A stretch of DNA of 64,000 bases, from the NCBI GenBank assembly GCA_964017235.1, contig OZ024929.1, forward strand, positions 110,655,793 to 110,719,792, given 5' to 3'. This DNA is from Sabellastarte sp. h YS-2021 (lineage: Eukaryota > Annelida > Polychaeta > Sabellida > Sabellidae). Positions within the stretch are counted from its first letter, which is position 1. Each line of letters opens with the position of its first letter. The position numbers and the translations under genes are program-made. The notes under the pieces were generated by a model, which saw nothing but the letters and a program-made list of their open reading frames with translations, was not told the DNA's origin and made no database searches. Below, piece after piece: positions 25,701 to 37,700 of the stretch.

Positions 25701-28700
25701 GAATACTTTTTAGTCGAATCTTTGATTCGAGTTATGTACTGGGTTGCGGCCGCGATTTTAAATTTGCCGTTTAAACCCTTAAATATCAAATTCTGCATAA
25801 TATTTTTTCACATATCTGTACATTAAGGTGTATATTATACACTCTGCCATTTTGATGATTTTTAATGCTTTTATTAAGTTATATTTTATGAAGTAAAAAG
25901 CATGTCTGGCACTACGTCTGGCTTTCTCTAAGGACCCGTATGTCCTAGAAACTATTGTGTTTGCTATTGTAATGGTCTACTCGAACGAGTCTTTTTTAAC
26001 GGTTTCGTCTGCTGGTTTCTAGACGTGAAACCCCAATTAATTTATTTGTCTGCTGGTTTATTTGTCAAATAAACCGCAAAGAAATTAATGAATAAAGTGA
26101 CATCACGGTAGTACTACACATTTGTCATTCAGCCAATCAGAATCGAGAACACCTCTGGCAGAGAGAATGAAAATATTCAAACTCCGTAGTTCTACATTCA
26201 ACCACTCGAAGGCGCTTTTGTATGTACTAGAAGTGAGTGATGAAAATGTGAGGCTACAATGGGGTTTCTAACAATATTTTACAAATATATTTTACTGTCA
26301 CCGCACCTCACTCTGTCTTCTCGCAATATTTAAAATAAAATATCAAATGCTGGTAGTTGTACACCCACAGAGTGATGAAAACGTGAGGCTACAATGGTGT
26401 TTCTAACAACATTTTACAAATATATAAATCCAGCAATATTTTACTGTCACCGCACATCACTCTGTCTTCTCGCAATATTTAAAACAAATAAAATATCAAA
26501 TACTGGTAGTTGTACACCCACAGAGTGATGAAAACGTGAGGCTACAATGGTGTTTCTAACAATATTTTACAAATACCGGGTATATATAATCCAGCAATAT
26601 TTTACTGTCACCGCACCTCACTCTGTCTTCTCACAATATTTAAAATAAAATATCAAATGCTGGTAGTTGTACACCCACAGAGTGATGAAAACGTGAGGCT
26701 ACAATGGTGTTTCTAACAACATTTTACAAATATATAAATCCAGCAATATTTTACTGTCACCGCACCTCACTCTGTCTTCTCGCAATATATAAAACAAATA
26801 AAATATCAAATACTGGTACTTGTACATCCACAGAGTGATGAAAACATGAGGCTACAATGGGGTTTCTAACAACATTTTACAAATATATGATCCAGCAATA
26901 TTTTACTGTCACCGCACCTCACTCTGTCTTCTCACAATATATAAAACAAATAAAGCGGTTTGCAAATGCGGGCGATAATATCAAGTTTACAGATTTCAAC
27001 ACCCACTGCTGTCCTAAGATTCGACTCTGTGGTTGGCAGAAGGCCAGCCACTTCACCCTAGTTGAGTTTTTTGACAGTTTTATATTCCATTTATTTACTC
27101 TGTTGTAAAGTTTCTGAGAATGTAAATTATGTCTCAAATAACCAATTTTTTTTTGGCAAGTATTACCTGTCTTTTCCATCAAAAATAAGACGTAGTGGAA
27201 AAAGGATTGTCCCAAGGGTGAGGGTAACTGAAGAATGTGTTTGTCTAGACTCTGAAAGTAGAGTGACTCATAAATCTGTCTCTATCAAGTTCAAGTTTAA
27301 GTGACCTGACATTTATAGAATTATCCCATGCATGATTGAGCAGTTTAGCCTTCTAATAAAGGATGAAAACTTGAATAGTTTGATACAGTTGACTGATTGT
27401 TACGCAGTCAACAGTACTGAGTGTAGTAAGAAAACTCTGCAGAATTATGCACAAACTTAATGTAGCACAAACCAAGTAAATTTCTTCAGTATAATGGAAC
27501 AGTTACTCTCTTAACCTCCATGTTTTAAACTGTAGTTTGTGCTTAAATTGAATATGTCTTAGTAATGTTACTGATTCTAGTCCGTTGATGTTTTTGTGGA
27601 AACTAATACTTGTTAAATGTGTTGCAGCAAAGATGATGTACAAATAGAAGCCATGAAGTTTCTCAGAGAGCCGTTAAAGTCACAGGTAGAGTGTGCAGTT
27701 TCCTCAGATTATTGAGATGTTGAGTAAATGTTTGAACCATGTAACAGCTTTCATTTCTTTTGACTTAAAAATAACAAAATAATACAACATACTGCCAAAT
27801 TAGGATTTCCAGATAACGTGAAAAACTTCAACAAATTTGATTTAATGGATAAGGATTTATTTTCGTTAAAATGAATCAATACCTTACAGATTTTAATTTT
27901 AACATATTAATGTGGCATGATAAACTAATAATTCAGTAAAGTGCACATATGTTTTGTGAAATATGGTCCCTGTATACTTAATCATTTGTTAAACTTGCTT
28001 GTAATCTGTAAGTCATCAGAGTTTTATATCTCTGGCTATTGGTGGAAATGTAAGCTTAATACATCCATGTATGTATGTTAATAATCTAATTACTTTGTTT
28101 TATCCATTACTTTATCAGCTTGCCATGTTTTTAAATCTGTCAAAACATATGTTGTTTATAATGTTACAAATTTAATTGCAATATTTTGTCCCATTTCTCA
28201 TATTCAATCAGTGATTACAGTGTGTAGGGTATTCAACAAATATATTTAATTTTGCATTCATGCCCTTATATTGATTGCAGTCTGAACCCTCACAAAGATC
28301 TCAGCCTCCATCACCCAAGAAGGCTAAATCCAGACTCCTGCCCACATTTACCGATATGGTGGCGTATATACAGCTCAAGGTGTGTTCTGCAAACCCAGTA
28401 ACCATCTGGGTCATCTATTCATGGTATATTGGGGAATTGTAAATAACAGTAAATACACTCTGTTTCTGACACTATATTATTTCCACATATGCTGTAATTA
28501 GCAATAAGTACTGTCATTAGTCATACTTAACTAGCCATACTTAATTCTAATTACACCCATGGACAGTGAATCGGAAAGGACTGAGGTGTCAGACACCAAC
28601 ATAAATTGTACTAGAGTTCTGTTTAAAAGCATAAATTGATATGTGAACACATACATAAATCTTGTGTTTTATGTTGCTGTTGTATGTCTCTAATTCATTT

Positions 28701-31700
28701 CAATACTAATATTCCATAAAAATGTATCTGCCACTTTTATTTTGATGTCCGACAGTACTGTCCTGTCTGATTCACTGTCCATGGATGTAGCCAGTTTTGA
28801 TTAGCTGAGGCCTATCAATTCGAGCCCTAGCTATAAGTTATGGTTGGTAACTGATTGTAGGTATCTTTGTAAAATGGTCATCTATGGTACAGGTAACCTA
28901 ATAAATCAGTCATTGACTTTTAAGATTTGATTAGCTACAGAGTGATTCCTAATGCCCCATTCACCTTACAGGCCATACATCCTGCAGTTTAGAAGTTTTT
29001 CTTGGCAGTAGAACCTCCCCCAGGTCGCCCCATTTTGTCCGAGTTGTTCACACTACAGGCAGACGGCCACTGATTGGACATGGTTTTTTAACTGTCAATA
29101 ACAGTAGAATGACAGTACTACAAACGTTGGTCACTGAGAAGCAACCTCCATTAACCTCCCCTGTCAGACGAACATGTGGCAAAATGAGTAATACCTTAAC
29201 TCGCCGTATTACACCGAAAAGACCGAATCGCAACCTTATGTTCACCATGGACCACACGTTCGGTTACCAAATTCATTCACACATGTGCGATACTGTCTAC
29301 GCATGCTCACTCTACCAAAATCAAAGACGGAAAATTCAAATATTTTAAGACTTTGGTAAGTCGCGCAAGGTATTGGGTGGGTCACCACTGACTCGCAAGG
29401 TTGCAAACGGACGCCAGACGGTGATTCAAGGACAGGGACATTTCCCCAAACAAGGGTAATGTGGGTGATACTGCCTGTAGTGTGAATGGAGTTTAATGTA
29501 ACAAATTAAGCTAATTTGGCATTATTATTTGAAGAATAACTTTCAATTTTGTTAATTTAGACCTAAACATGATATTACTAAATGGTATTTTAAAGAATTA
29601 TCAAACTATGTAAGATTGTCTGTTGGCAGATATACCAATGTAATATATACATTTTAAGTTTAGTTATATTTCCCTTCAAGCCCCATCATTAGCTTGTTCA
29701 TCATCCCTTTCTCTGCATAGTGAAATCTGTCATGTTTTGTTCTATTTGTAGGGTTCACAGAGGATCAAGACTGTGAATAGATACACCAGTGGCAACTCCG
29801 TCCTTCCCTTCAATCCTGCAGCCTATTCTGAGGTCAGTGTGTACATCATCCAAGAGATAATTTCACATGTTTAACTTGTTTGATTGAGGATTTTTGCCTT
29901 CATATTTGTCAATTGAAAGTGTTAAGATCACTGTACAAAATACAAAATCAAAGTTAACTGTCTTGTATGCAGCAGTGTCCTTGGGAAACTGTAGATATGG
30001 AAAGCATTGGGTCCAGCTTTGAGAGCCAGACCCCTGTGCTGGCATTGTTTCAGCATTAAATTTGCCTGTTTGTCATATGGTGCCATATCTAAGTGTCTTT
30101 GCTATAATGCTTGAGTGACTAGGTTTGAACAGTTCCAGTTCAAGAACCAGAAATCTAACACTGACATTGGTTTCATACAATTTATTTACTCATTTATCAG
30201 AAGGTGTCATTTTTTACCAGTGCCTTTAACTCTCCTTGTCATGATGCTGGAGTGACTGTAGACTTGGGTATTTTTGGGTCCAGGTAGGTATAGAAGTGTA
30301 TCCCAATGATGGGAAATTTTAGGACTTCTTTTTTTCTTATATTTGTCAGATGTTACCGGCATTTACACTGACAATTTTCTTGCTTTATTTTGTCAGATGG
30401 TGCTGTACTTAAGGCAGTGTCTTTGCTACGATGCTGGGGTGACTTTAGACCTAGATAGCATTGAGTCCAATCTACAAAGCCAGGCCCCATTGCTAGCAGT
30501 ACACATTGCAGACATGCTGAGTACAGGGGACAGTGAGAAGGAAGGACCACTGGCAGAGTACATTGACATGATAAGAAAACTACTCAACGTGGTGGCAAGT
30601 GAGTACCTCAGACAGCTTCACTGGGATCTGTTAAGTTGTTTTGAACCAACGTTTTTATCTATAGTATGACCCAGGTGTTCTTTGTTGAAGAAACTCTATA
30701 GTCTGACATTTTTTTGAATGATTTATTTATGACATAAGTTTCCTTCACCCAAAGTTATGTTTTCTTTTTTGGTTGATAATTGTATTATATTATTTATTGA
30801 TATTTATAGTATGATTGACATAATTGGTTAAAAAGGTGACTGCTTTATTTGTGGTATATCTGCTCAAATTATTTTGCCTGTACTGTGGCAGTCTTATGTT
30901 GAATATTCTATAATTTTATATACTTGCTGTTACTTATGCCATAAGCATAGTCTGAAGGCAGTCTTCACAGACAGATCTGTTTTCATAGTGATGTTATGCA
31001 ATGATGTAGATAGGACAAGTTTTCATGTCATCTGTAGTATTCCATACATTGTTACAATTGGCTGTTTCCATTAAAATAATTGCAAATCAAAACGATATGT
31101 TGAAATGAAAAAACATTTATGTGGCTGGTACTTTGAGATGATTTTTATGTCGAGTGGGACTTACATATTGTATGACATGACTTTCTGGTGAAAGAATAGC
31201 AGCATATTTGTTGTAGTTAGTCCAAATTAAATATTATAAAGACCAAAAGTGCGCAGTAAACGAAAACAATTCTCTGCGCATTCAGCGGGCCAAAATAAAA
31301 GAACAAATGCCCGCTAAAAACAGGAAGTGCTGTTTCGAATTGCTCGATTGTATGTTGGTAGTAAAATCATCTGCTTTTATGAGAGTGATCATGCATTCAG
31401 AACAATATGGTGGCTTCCTTGTTTGTGTCACCTCATAAAAACAAAGGTATATTTCATTAAAGCAGGTAGGCTGGTCTTTATAATAACAATAAATACCTCG
31501 TGCTCGGGCATTTGTTATGCTATTTATGCCCGGCAAAAATTCTTTCATAATGCCTGGGCACCGGGGCATAAATAACATGGCTGGGTTATGACCAGAAATG
31601 GTAAATAGTGTGCACACTCTGGCCTATATCCACTCAATAACCTTAAATGAAACAAATCAAAACCTTTCCATTAATGTGAGAAATATACCTACCTTCAATA

Positions 31701-34700
31701 CCCACAGTTCTGTGAGTACACTTTCACATTATTATAGTGGATTATTCTGTCATATACAAAGTATTATCACAAAGCTGTATGTATGTTTTAGATGAAAGCA
31801 GTATGTATTGCTTGTTGGAAATTGCTGCTGTTGCCAGGCAACACCTTGCACAGAAGTTTGTGAAACATCTGGACTGGATTAGGGTAAGATAATATGACAA
31901 AGTCTTAGTTTTGACAACTTCCATATGAAAGGATAGACAAGTGATACAAGAGTTTGTACTTGCATACACTTCTCAGAAATAGCCTCAATTATATAATTTA
32001 GTAAAGATTGCTAATGAGCTTACATATATGTCAAGAGTAGCAACACAAATACAAACATTTTCTTGAGTTCATGGTTAAAGTTAAGCCAATGTATAAAATG
32101 AAAAATAATTGTCACATCTCATAAAGCTTCCATCTGGCACCTCCGCTAAATTTTATTTTACAAAATCAACAATATTCACTGAAATATGCAGCAGATTAAA
32201 AAATCTTAGCGTGGACTATCACAAATTTGTTAACTAAAATAACACATTAGGAGGTTTGCCATATGTCAAACTTCACAACATTTGCAAAGTCAACATTTTA
32301 AACCTTTGCTGTAATTCACTGAAATATGTGTGTTGTGTGTATAGGGCCTGATGTTTAGCAGCAGAGAGGACATAAGAGTGTCTGCTGCAGAGATGTATGC
32401 ACTGACTGTAGTGTATGGAGAATCAAGGGATAGACAGAGAGAAGTGCTCAAAGAAATCACACTCTGTATTACATCTCAGGTATGTGCTTTGAAAAATAAC
32501 TTCAAAAATCATCATTTCCTGGATATACAGGATATTATATATTTTAGGCACATGTTAATTCCAGTTAATATGTAGACACTTAAAAACAAATTTTTGCAAA
32601 TTTTATTGAAATCTATGTACATATCTTTCTAAAATGTTTGATATTTCTTTTGTACTGGTTCATTCTCCAGTCAAAACAAACTGTTTTTGTCACAAATTCT
32701 TTGTAACACTAAAATAATACTTTGTCCAGTTAAAGTAAACATTTCTGTGTCAGAAATATTTTGTAACACTAAAATGTCAGGTCTATAATTCTGATAATAT
32801 TGTGATATTCTAAAAATTAGGTGCTATTATAATATCCTTCTTGAACCAGAATCCTGTCCATTCCTCATTCCGGTCTAAACTTTTTTAAAGCCATATGTAT
32901 GCATATTTTTGTGGAAAAATATAAAAAGAATGTTGTTTGTTATAGGCACAATTTTGTGGAGCTAGAAAAATGCACTAAAATGTTTCAAAAGCGACGACTA
33001 AATGATACTGTCCAATTTTTGTAATAGACTGGAAATAGGTACAACAATCATACAATTTTGTATGTTGAGGGATACTCTACATCTGGTTGAATATCGCCTT
33101 ATCCTCTATGCTTAATAAGTTAAATGTAAATGCACGTGATTCTCATCATGTATTGGTGTTATTGTACCTAGGCCTATGAAGGCCAGCATGGTTCTGTCCT
33201 ATGTGTGGGACATCTGATTGGCTACTTGAAGTCTAAGGACTCTCTGTGTGTGGAAGATATGGAGACCGATCAGAACGGGTCAGATATTGATATGGAGGAT
33301 GCCATAAAACAGGCTGTGTGCAAGATCGGTGAGTTTATCATATTCATAGACAAAATTGTTGATTTATGTTGAAATTAATGTGAAATCTGAAGATTTTTAT
33401 TTTATTTCGTTTTTGGTTAATGTGTTATTTCCTTACTTTTCCTTATCATACCGTATGTTATGCATCACGCAAACAAACCATATGTAATGTATCAGGCAAA
33501 ACAGAAACTTCTTTTATGGGTGCATGTTCATAGAGAATATCATTGTTGAAATATATTTCAGTGTGTAACAATAGAGAATATATCAAAGTGTATAACCAGA
33601 GTTTCATTGTTTTGATTGTATTTAGGTTCTAGGTACAAGTTAAGGTTACTTAGTAGAATTACGTCTTTCGCTAAAAGATACTGTTTTGATCAGATATCTG
33701 TATTATCTATATGATTATGTGCAATTATTTTTTTATACTGGTACTTGTGTTATCTAGTAGGGTTACAAATATAAAATTCTGAATATATCATTGTACTTTT
33801 CATGGTCCTGTCAGTATTGCATAATGTATTACTAAGAATCTTCACTCGAGCTCACAGGCTATTAGTATATTTATTCTAAAGTCAAGGGTGTGAAGTCATT
33901 TTTTTGGTTCACAATTTAAAGTATAATTTCAAAAATGAGAGATTCCGTCAATAAACACTCCAAATAGCCAAATAGCCAGAATATTTGGAAAAACAACTGT
34001 ATAAAACCACATTTTTTTTGTTTCCACATAACCACAGTTGGCCTGGTGGAGAGTACTCAGTTGTCCATGTGTCTGGCTGCGTGTACTGCACTGGGTGAGA
34101 TTGGCAGAAAGTGTGAATTGCCTCTGTGTGATTCAGCAGACCAAGGCCCTGGCAAGCTCAGCCTTGTGGAACAATTACTGGCGAAAGTCAACTCTGATAA
34201 AACACACAATAAGGTAAGAAATCAAAAGGGTTTTATTAGATATACTCACTTTTTATTGAAGTAGATCACCAGAAAAGTGATATCCCACTAACAATATAAA
34301 AACATTAAATGTTGACTTGTTATTTTTTTTTAAAAAAAATTATTACAAAAAGTAGATCTTAATAGAATTCCAAAACTTTTTATTGCAGAATGAAGTAATT
34401 TAAGAACTTTGGACTTTGAAAACATAACTTTTAGGAATTAATGATTGTATTATGGTGATGTGGTTCTGTGTTATTTAATTAATGACTGATGCCCATTGAT
34501 GGTGATGGACTTTTTGAACAAAAACATTACACGACTGCATAAGGTTGCATGGCATTGTTAGTATTCTTTTGTGATATAATTGTTCAAAAGGTTGAATAGT
34601 TTGGAATAATACAACCATTGATATTTCATAATAATTAAAAAAAATTAGTTAAGAGGACACCTTTACTAAATGTATTTTTAAACCTAGTATCTTATTCTAT

Positions 34701-37700
34701 GTATCAGACATTATTTCCATTTCAGTTGCGAGAGAAAGCTGCCATAGGATTGGGTTATTTGTGTTTGGGAGAGAACAAGTTTCCTCACAGGAAAGCAGTC
34801 ATAGAAGGTCTGCTAAAGTGTGCAGGGGTAAGCTTATCAATAGAGGACCATCTCCCTCTTCAACTGTATATAATGTAAGCTTACAACTAGTGGATAGTGA
34901 CTGCTATCATTCATTATGTTTGACCCTAGCTTTTCAGTAGTAAATTGATCTTGTGTCACACTTTACAACATTCAGCTCAAGCTTGTAAATGATGGACTAT
35001 CTCACTTTACATACTGTGATGTATATTATTCAAGCTTGTGAATCATGGATGGTTCCTCTTTACATGCATCATAATTAGCCCTAGCTTTTCAATTTTGGAA
35101 TGGTCCTGTTTCATAGTTTACAATTTTTCACCTTCCATGTTGTTTTATGTGTTTATATAACTCATCCGTGATTTACAGTAAGCGGGAATTTCTATATAGA
35201 TATGAATATCTGAGTCATCACTTTTGACATCTTATGGCTGCCTTTGTACATTGTATAGTGAAATGATAGTGATGTTCATTATTATATCACTAAAGCATTA
35301 CTTCTGTTACTTATTGAATACAATGCAAGTATAAAATAATTCCAAGATTTAAGTTTACATTGTTTAGGGGGCATTGAAGTAGCATTGAATTTGGTGTTTT
35401 GACATGTGTAAGATTCCTTATGATTCATCTGATTAACATGATTCAATTGAAGTAGTTTGAACAGCATGTGACTGCAGGTAAGGTGTTTGAGATAATATTA
35501 AAATTTTTGTTGTTTTGATATAAGTAAGATTTGTCACACATGTATTTTCCTGGTTTCAGCCGAAGCAGTTTGAACTGCATGTGACAGTAGGGGAGGCGTT
35601 AGTTTGTGCTGCACTTGGTGTGAGTTCGCCCGCAGCCAGAGATCACTGGTTGGTCTCACAGGAAAACTTTAAATCTGTAAGCAGGTTTCATTTGATACAC
35701 TGTATCTCCAGAGTCTCCCACAAAAACTTTAAATCTGTAAGCAGTTTTTACCCCACAGCCCTTAATGGCTGTTGGGGTATTGTTTTCACCCATGGTGTCC
35801 GGATGGGCGGGCGGGCGTCCGGGCGGGCGGGCGGGTGGGCGGGCGGCGGGAAATAGTTTGTCCGGGCTGTATCTCAGAAACCGTAAGGTGTAGGAAGTTG
35901 ATACTTGGTAGGGACATTGGTTAGGGGGTGTAGCTGTGCAACGTCATGGTCTGATCTTGATTTGACCTTTGACCTTGCCGCAGTGACCTTGAGTTTGAAA
36001 ATCTTGTCCGGGCTATATCTCGGAAACTGTAAGGTGTAGGAAGTTGATACTTGGTAGGGACATTGGTTAGGGGGTGTAGTTGTGCAACGTCATAGTCTGA
36101 CCTTGATTTGACCTTTGACCTTGCCGTAGTGACCTTGACCTATAAAATCTTGTCCGGGCTATATCTCGGAAACCGTAAGGTGTAGGAAGTTGATACTTGG
36201 TAGGGATATTGGTTAGGGGGTGTAGCTGTGCAACGTCATGGTCTGACCTTGATTTGACCTTGCCGCAGTGACCTTGAGTTTGAAAATCTTGTTCGGGCTA
36301 TATCTCGGAAACTGTAAGGTGTAGGAAGTTGATACTTGGTAGGGACATTGGTTAGGGGGTGTAGGTGTGCAACGTCATGGTGTGACCTTGATTTGACCTT
36401 TGACCTTGCCGTAGTGACCTTGACCTATAAAATGTTGTCCAGGCTATATCTCAGAAACCGTAAGGTGTAGGAAGTTGATACGTGGTACGGATATTGGTTA
36501 GGGGGTGTAGGTGTGCAACGTCATGGTGTGACCTTGATTTGACCTGTGACCTTGCCGTAGTGGCCTTGACCTATAAAATCTTGTCCAGGCTATATCTCAG
36601 AAACTGTAAGGTGTAGGAAGTTGATACTTGGTAGGGATATTGCTTAGAGGGTGTAGGTGTGCAACGTCATGGTCTGACCTTGATTTGACCTTTGACCTTG
36701 CCGTAGTGACCTTGTCCTATAAAATTTTGTCTGGGCTGTATCTCAGAAACCGTAAGGTGTAGGAAGTTGATACTTGGTAGGGATATTGATTAGGGGGTGT
36801 AGGTGTGCAACGTCATGGTCTGACCTTGATTTGACCTTTAACCTTGCTGTAGTGACCTTGACCTATAAAATATTGTCCGGGCTTTATCTCGGAAACTGTT
36901 AGGTGCAGGAAGTTGATATTTGGTAGAGACATTGGCTAGGGGGTGTAGGTGTGCAGCATCATGGTGTGACCTTGATTTGACCTTTGACCTTGCCATAGTG
37001 ACCTTGACCTATAAAATCGTCAGGGCTGTATCTCGGAAACCGTAAGGTGTAGGAAGTTGATACTTGGTAGGGACATTGGTTATTGGCTATAGGTGTGTAT
37101 TATCATGGTGTGACCTTAATTTGACCTTTTACCTTGCCGTAGTGACCTTGACCTTTAAAATCTTGTTGCACCTTTGGGTCTGTCTTTTGATGCAGATTAA
37201 GCAAAAGTTATATTAGAATTTATTAAGAATTTTACTTTCATAACTTCCCATTGTAAGAGATAGAATTTCATCAAGTGAGCCGCAGATTTTACTCCAACAC
37301 CACATATAAGCATTCATTAAATGTATTACCACTTCTGTATGCATGGTAATATTCAAACCATCTAAACCATAATTCGGAAATGCAGATGTATATAAAGAGT
37401 GTTGAATTTTAGTTTACTGATTAATGCTGTCATCTTGTCATTGAATTATCTTGTTTTAATACTTCATCTTTATACGCATTATCTTTCTTTTAAACATTAT
37501 TTCTCCATTTAAACATTGTTTGGACCTTTAAATAACTGACAGTGCTCTGAAAGTATCCTGAAGTTTGTACTGGTACAGTACTTCTATATCTCATGGTGTT
37601 GAAAATATTTCCCAAGGCTGTGGGGTACGGGCATCTCTGATGCTATTTTTTCTTTTAATATCGCCAGAATAGCAATAATAAGTAACTTTTTACACTAGTT

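Noticed and set aside
29109..29348. 79-codon open frame and its antisense partner
   Set aside because: They lie wholly inside a short TIR element with no transposase similarity.
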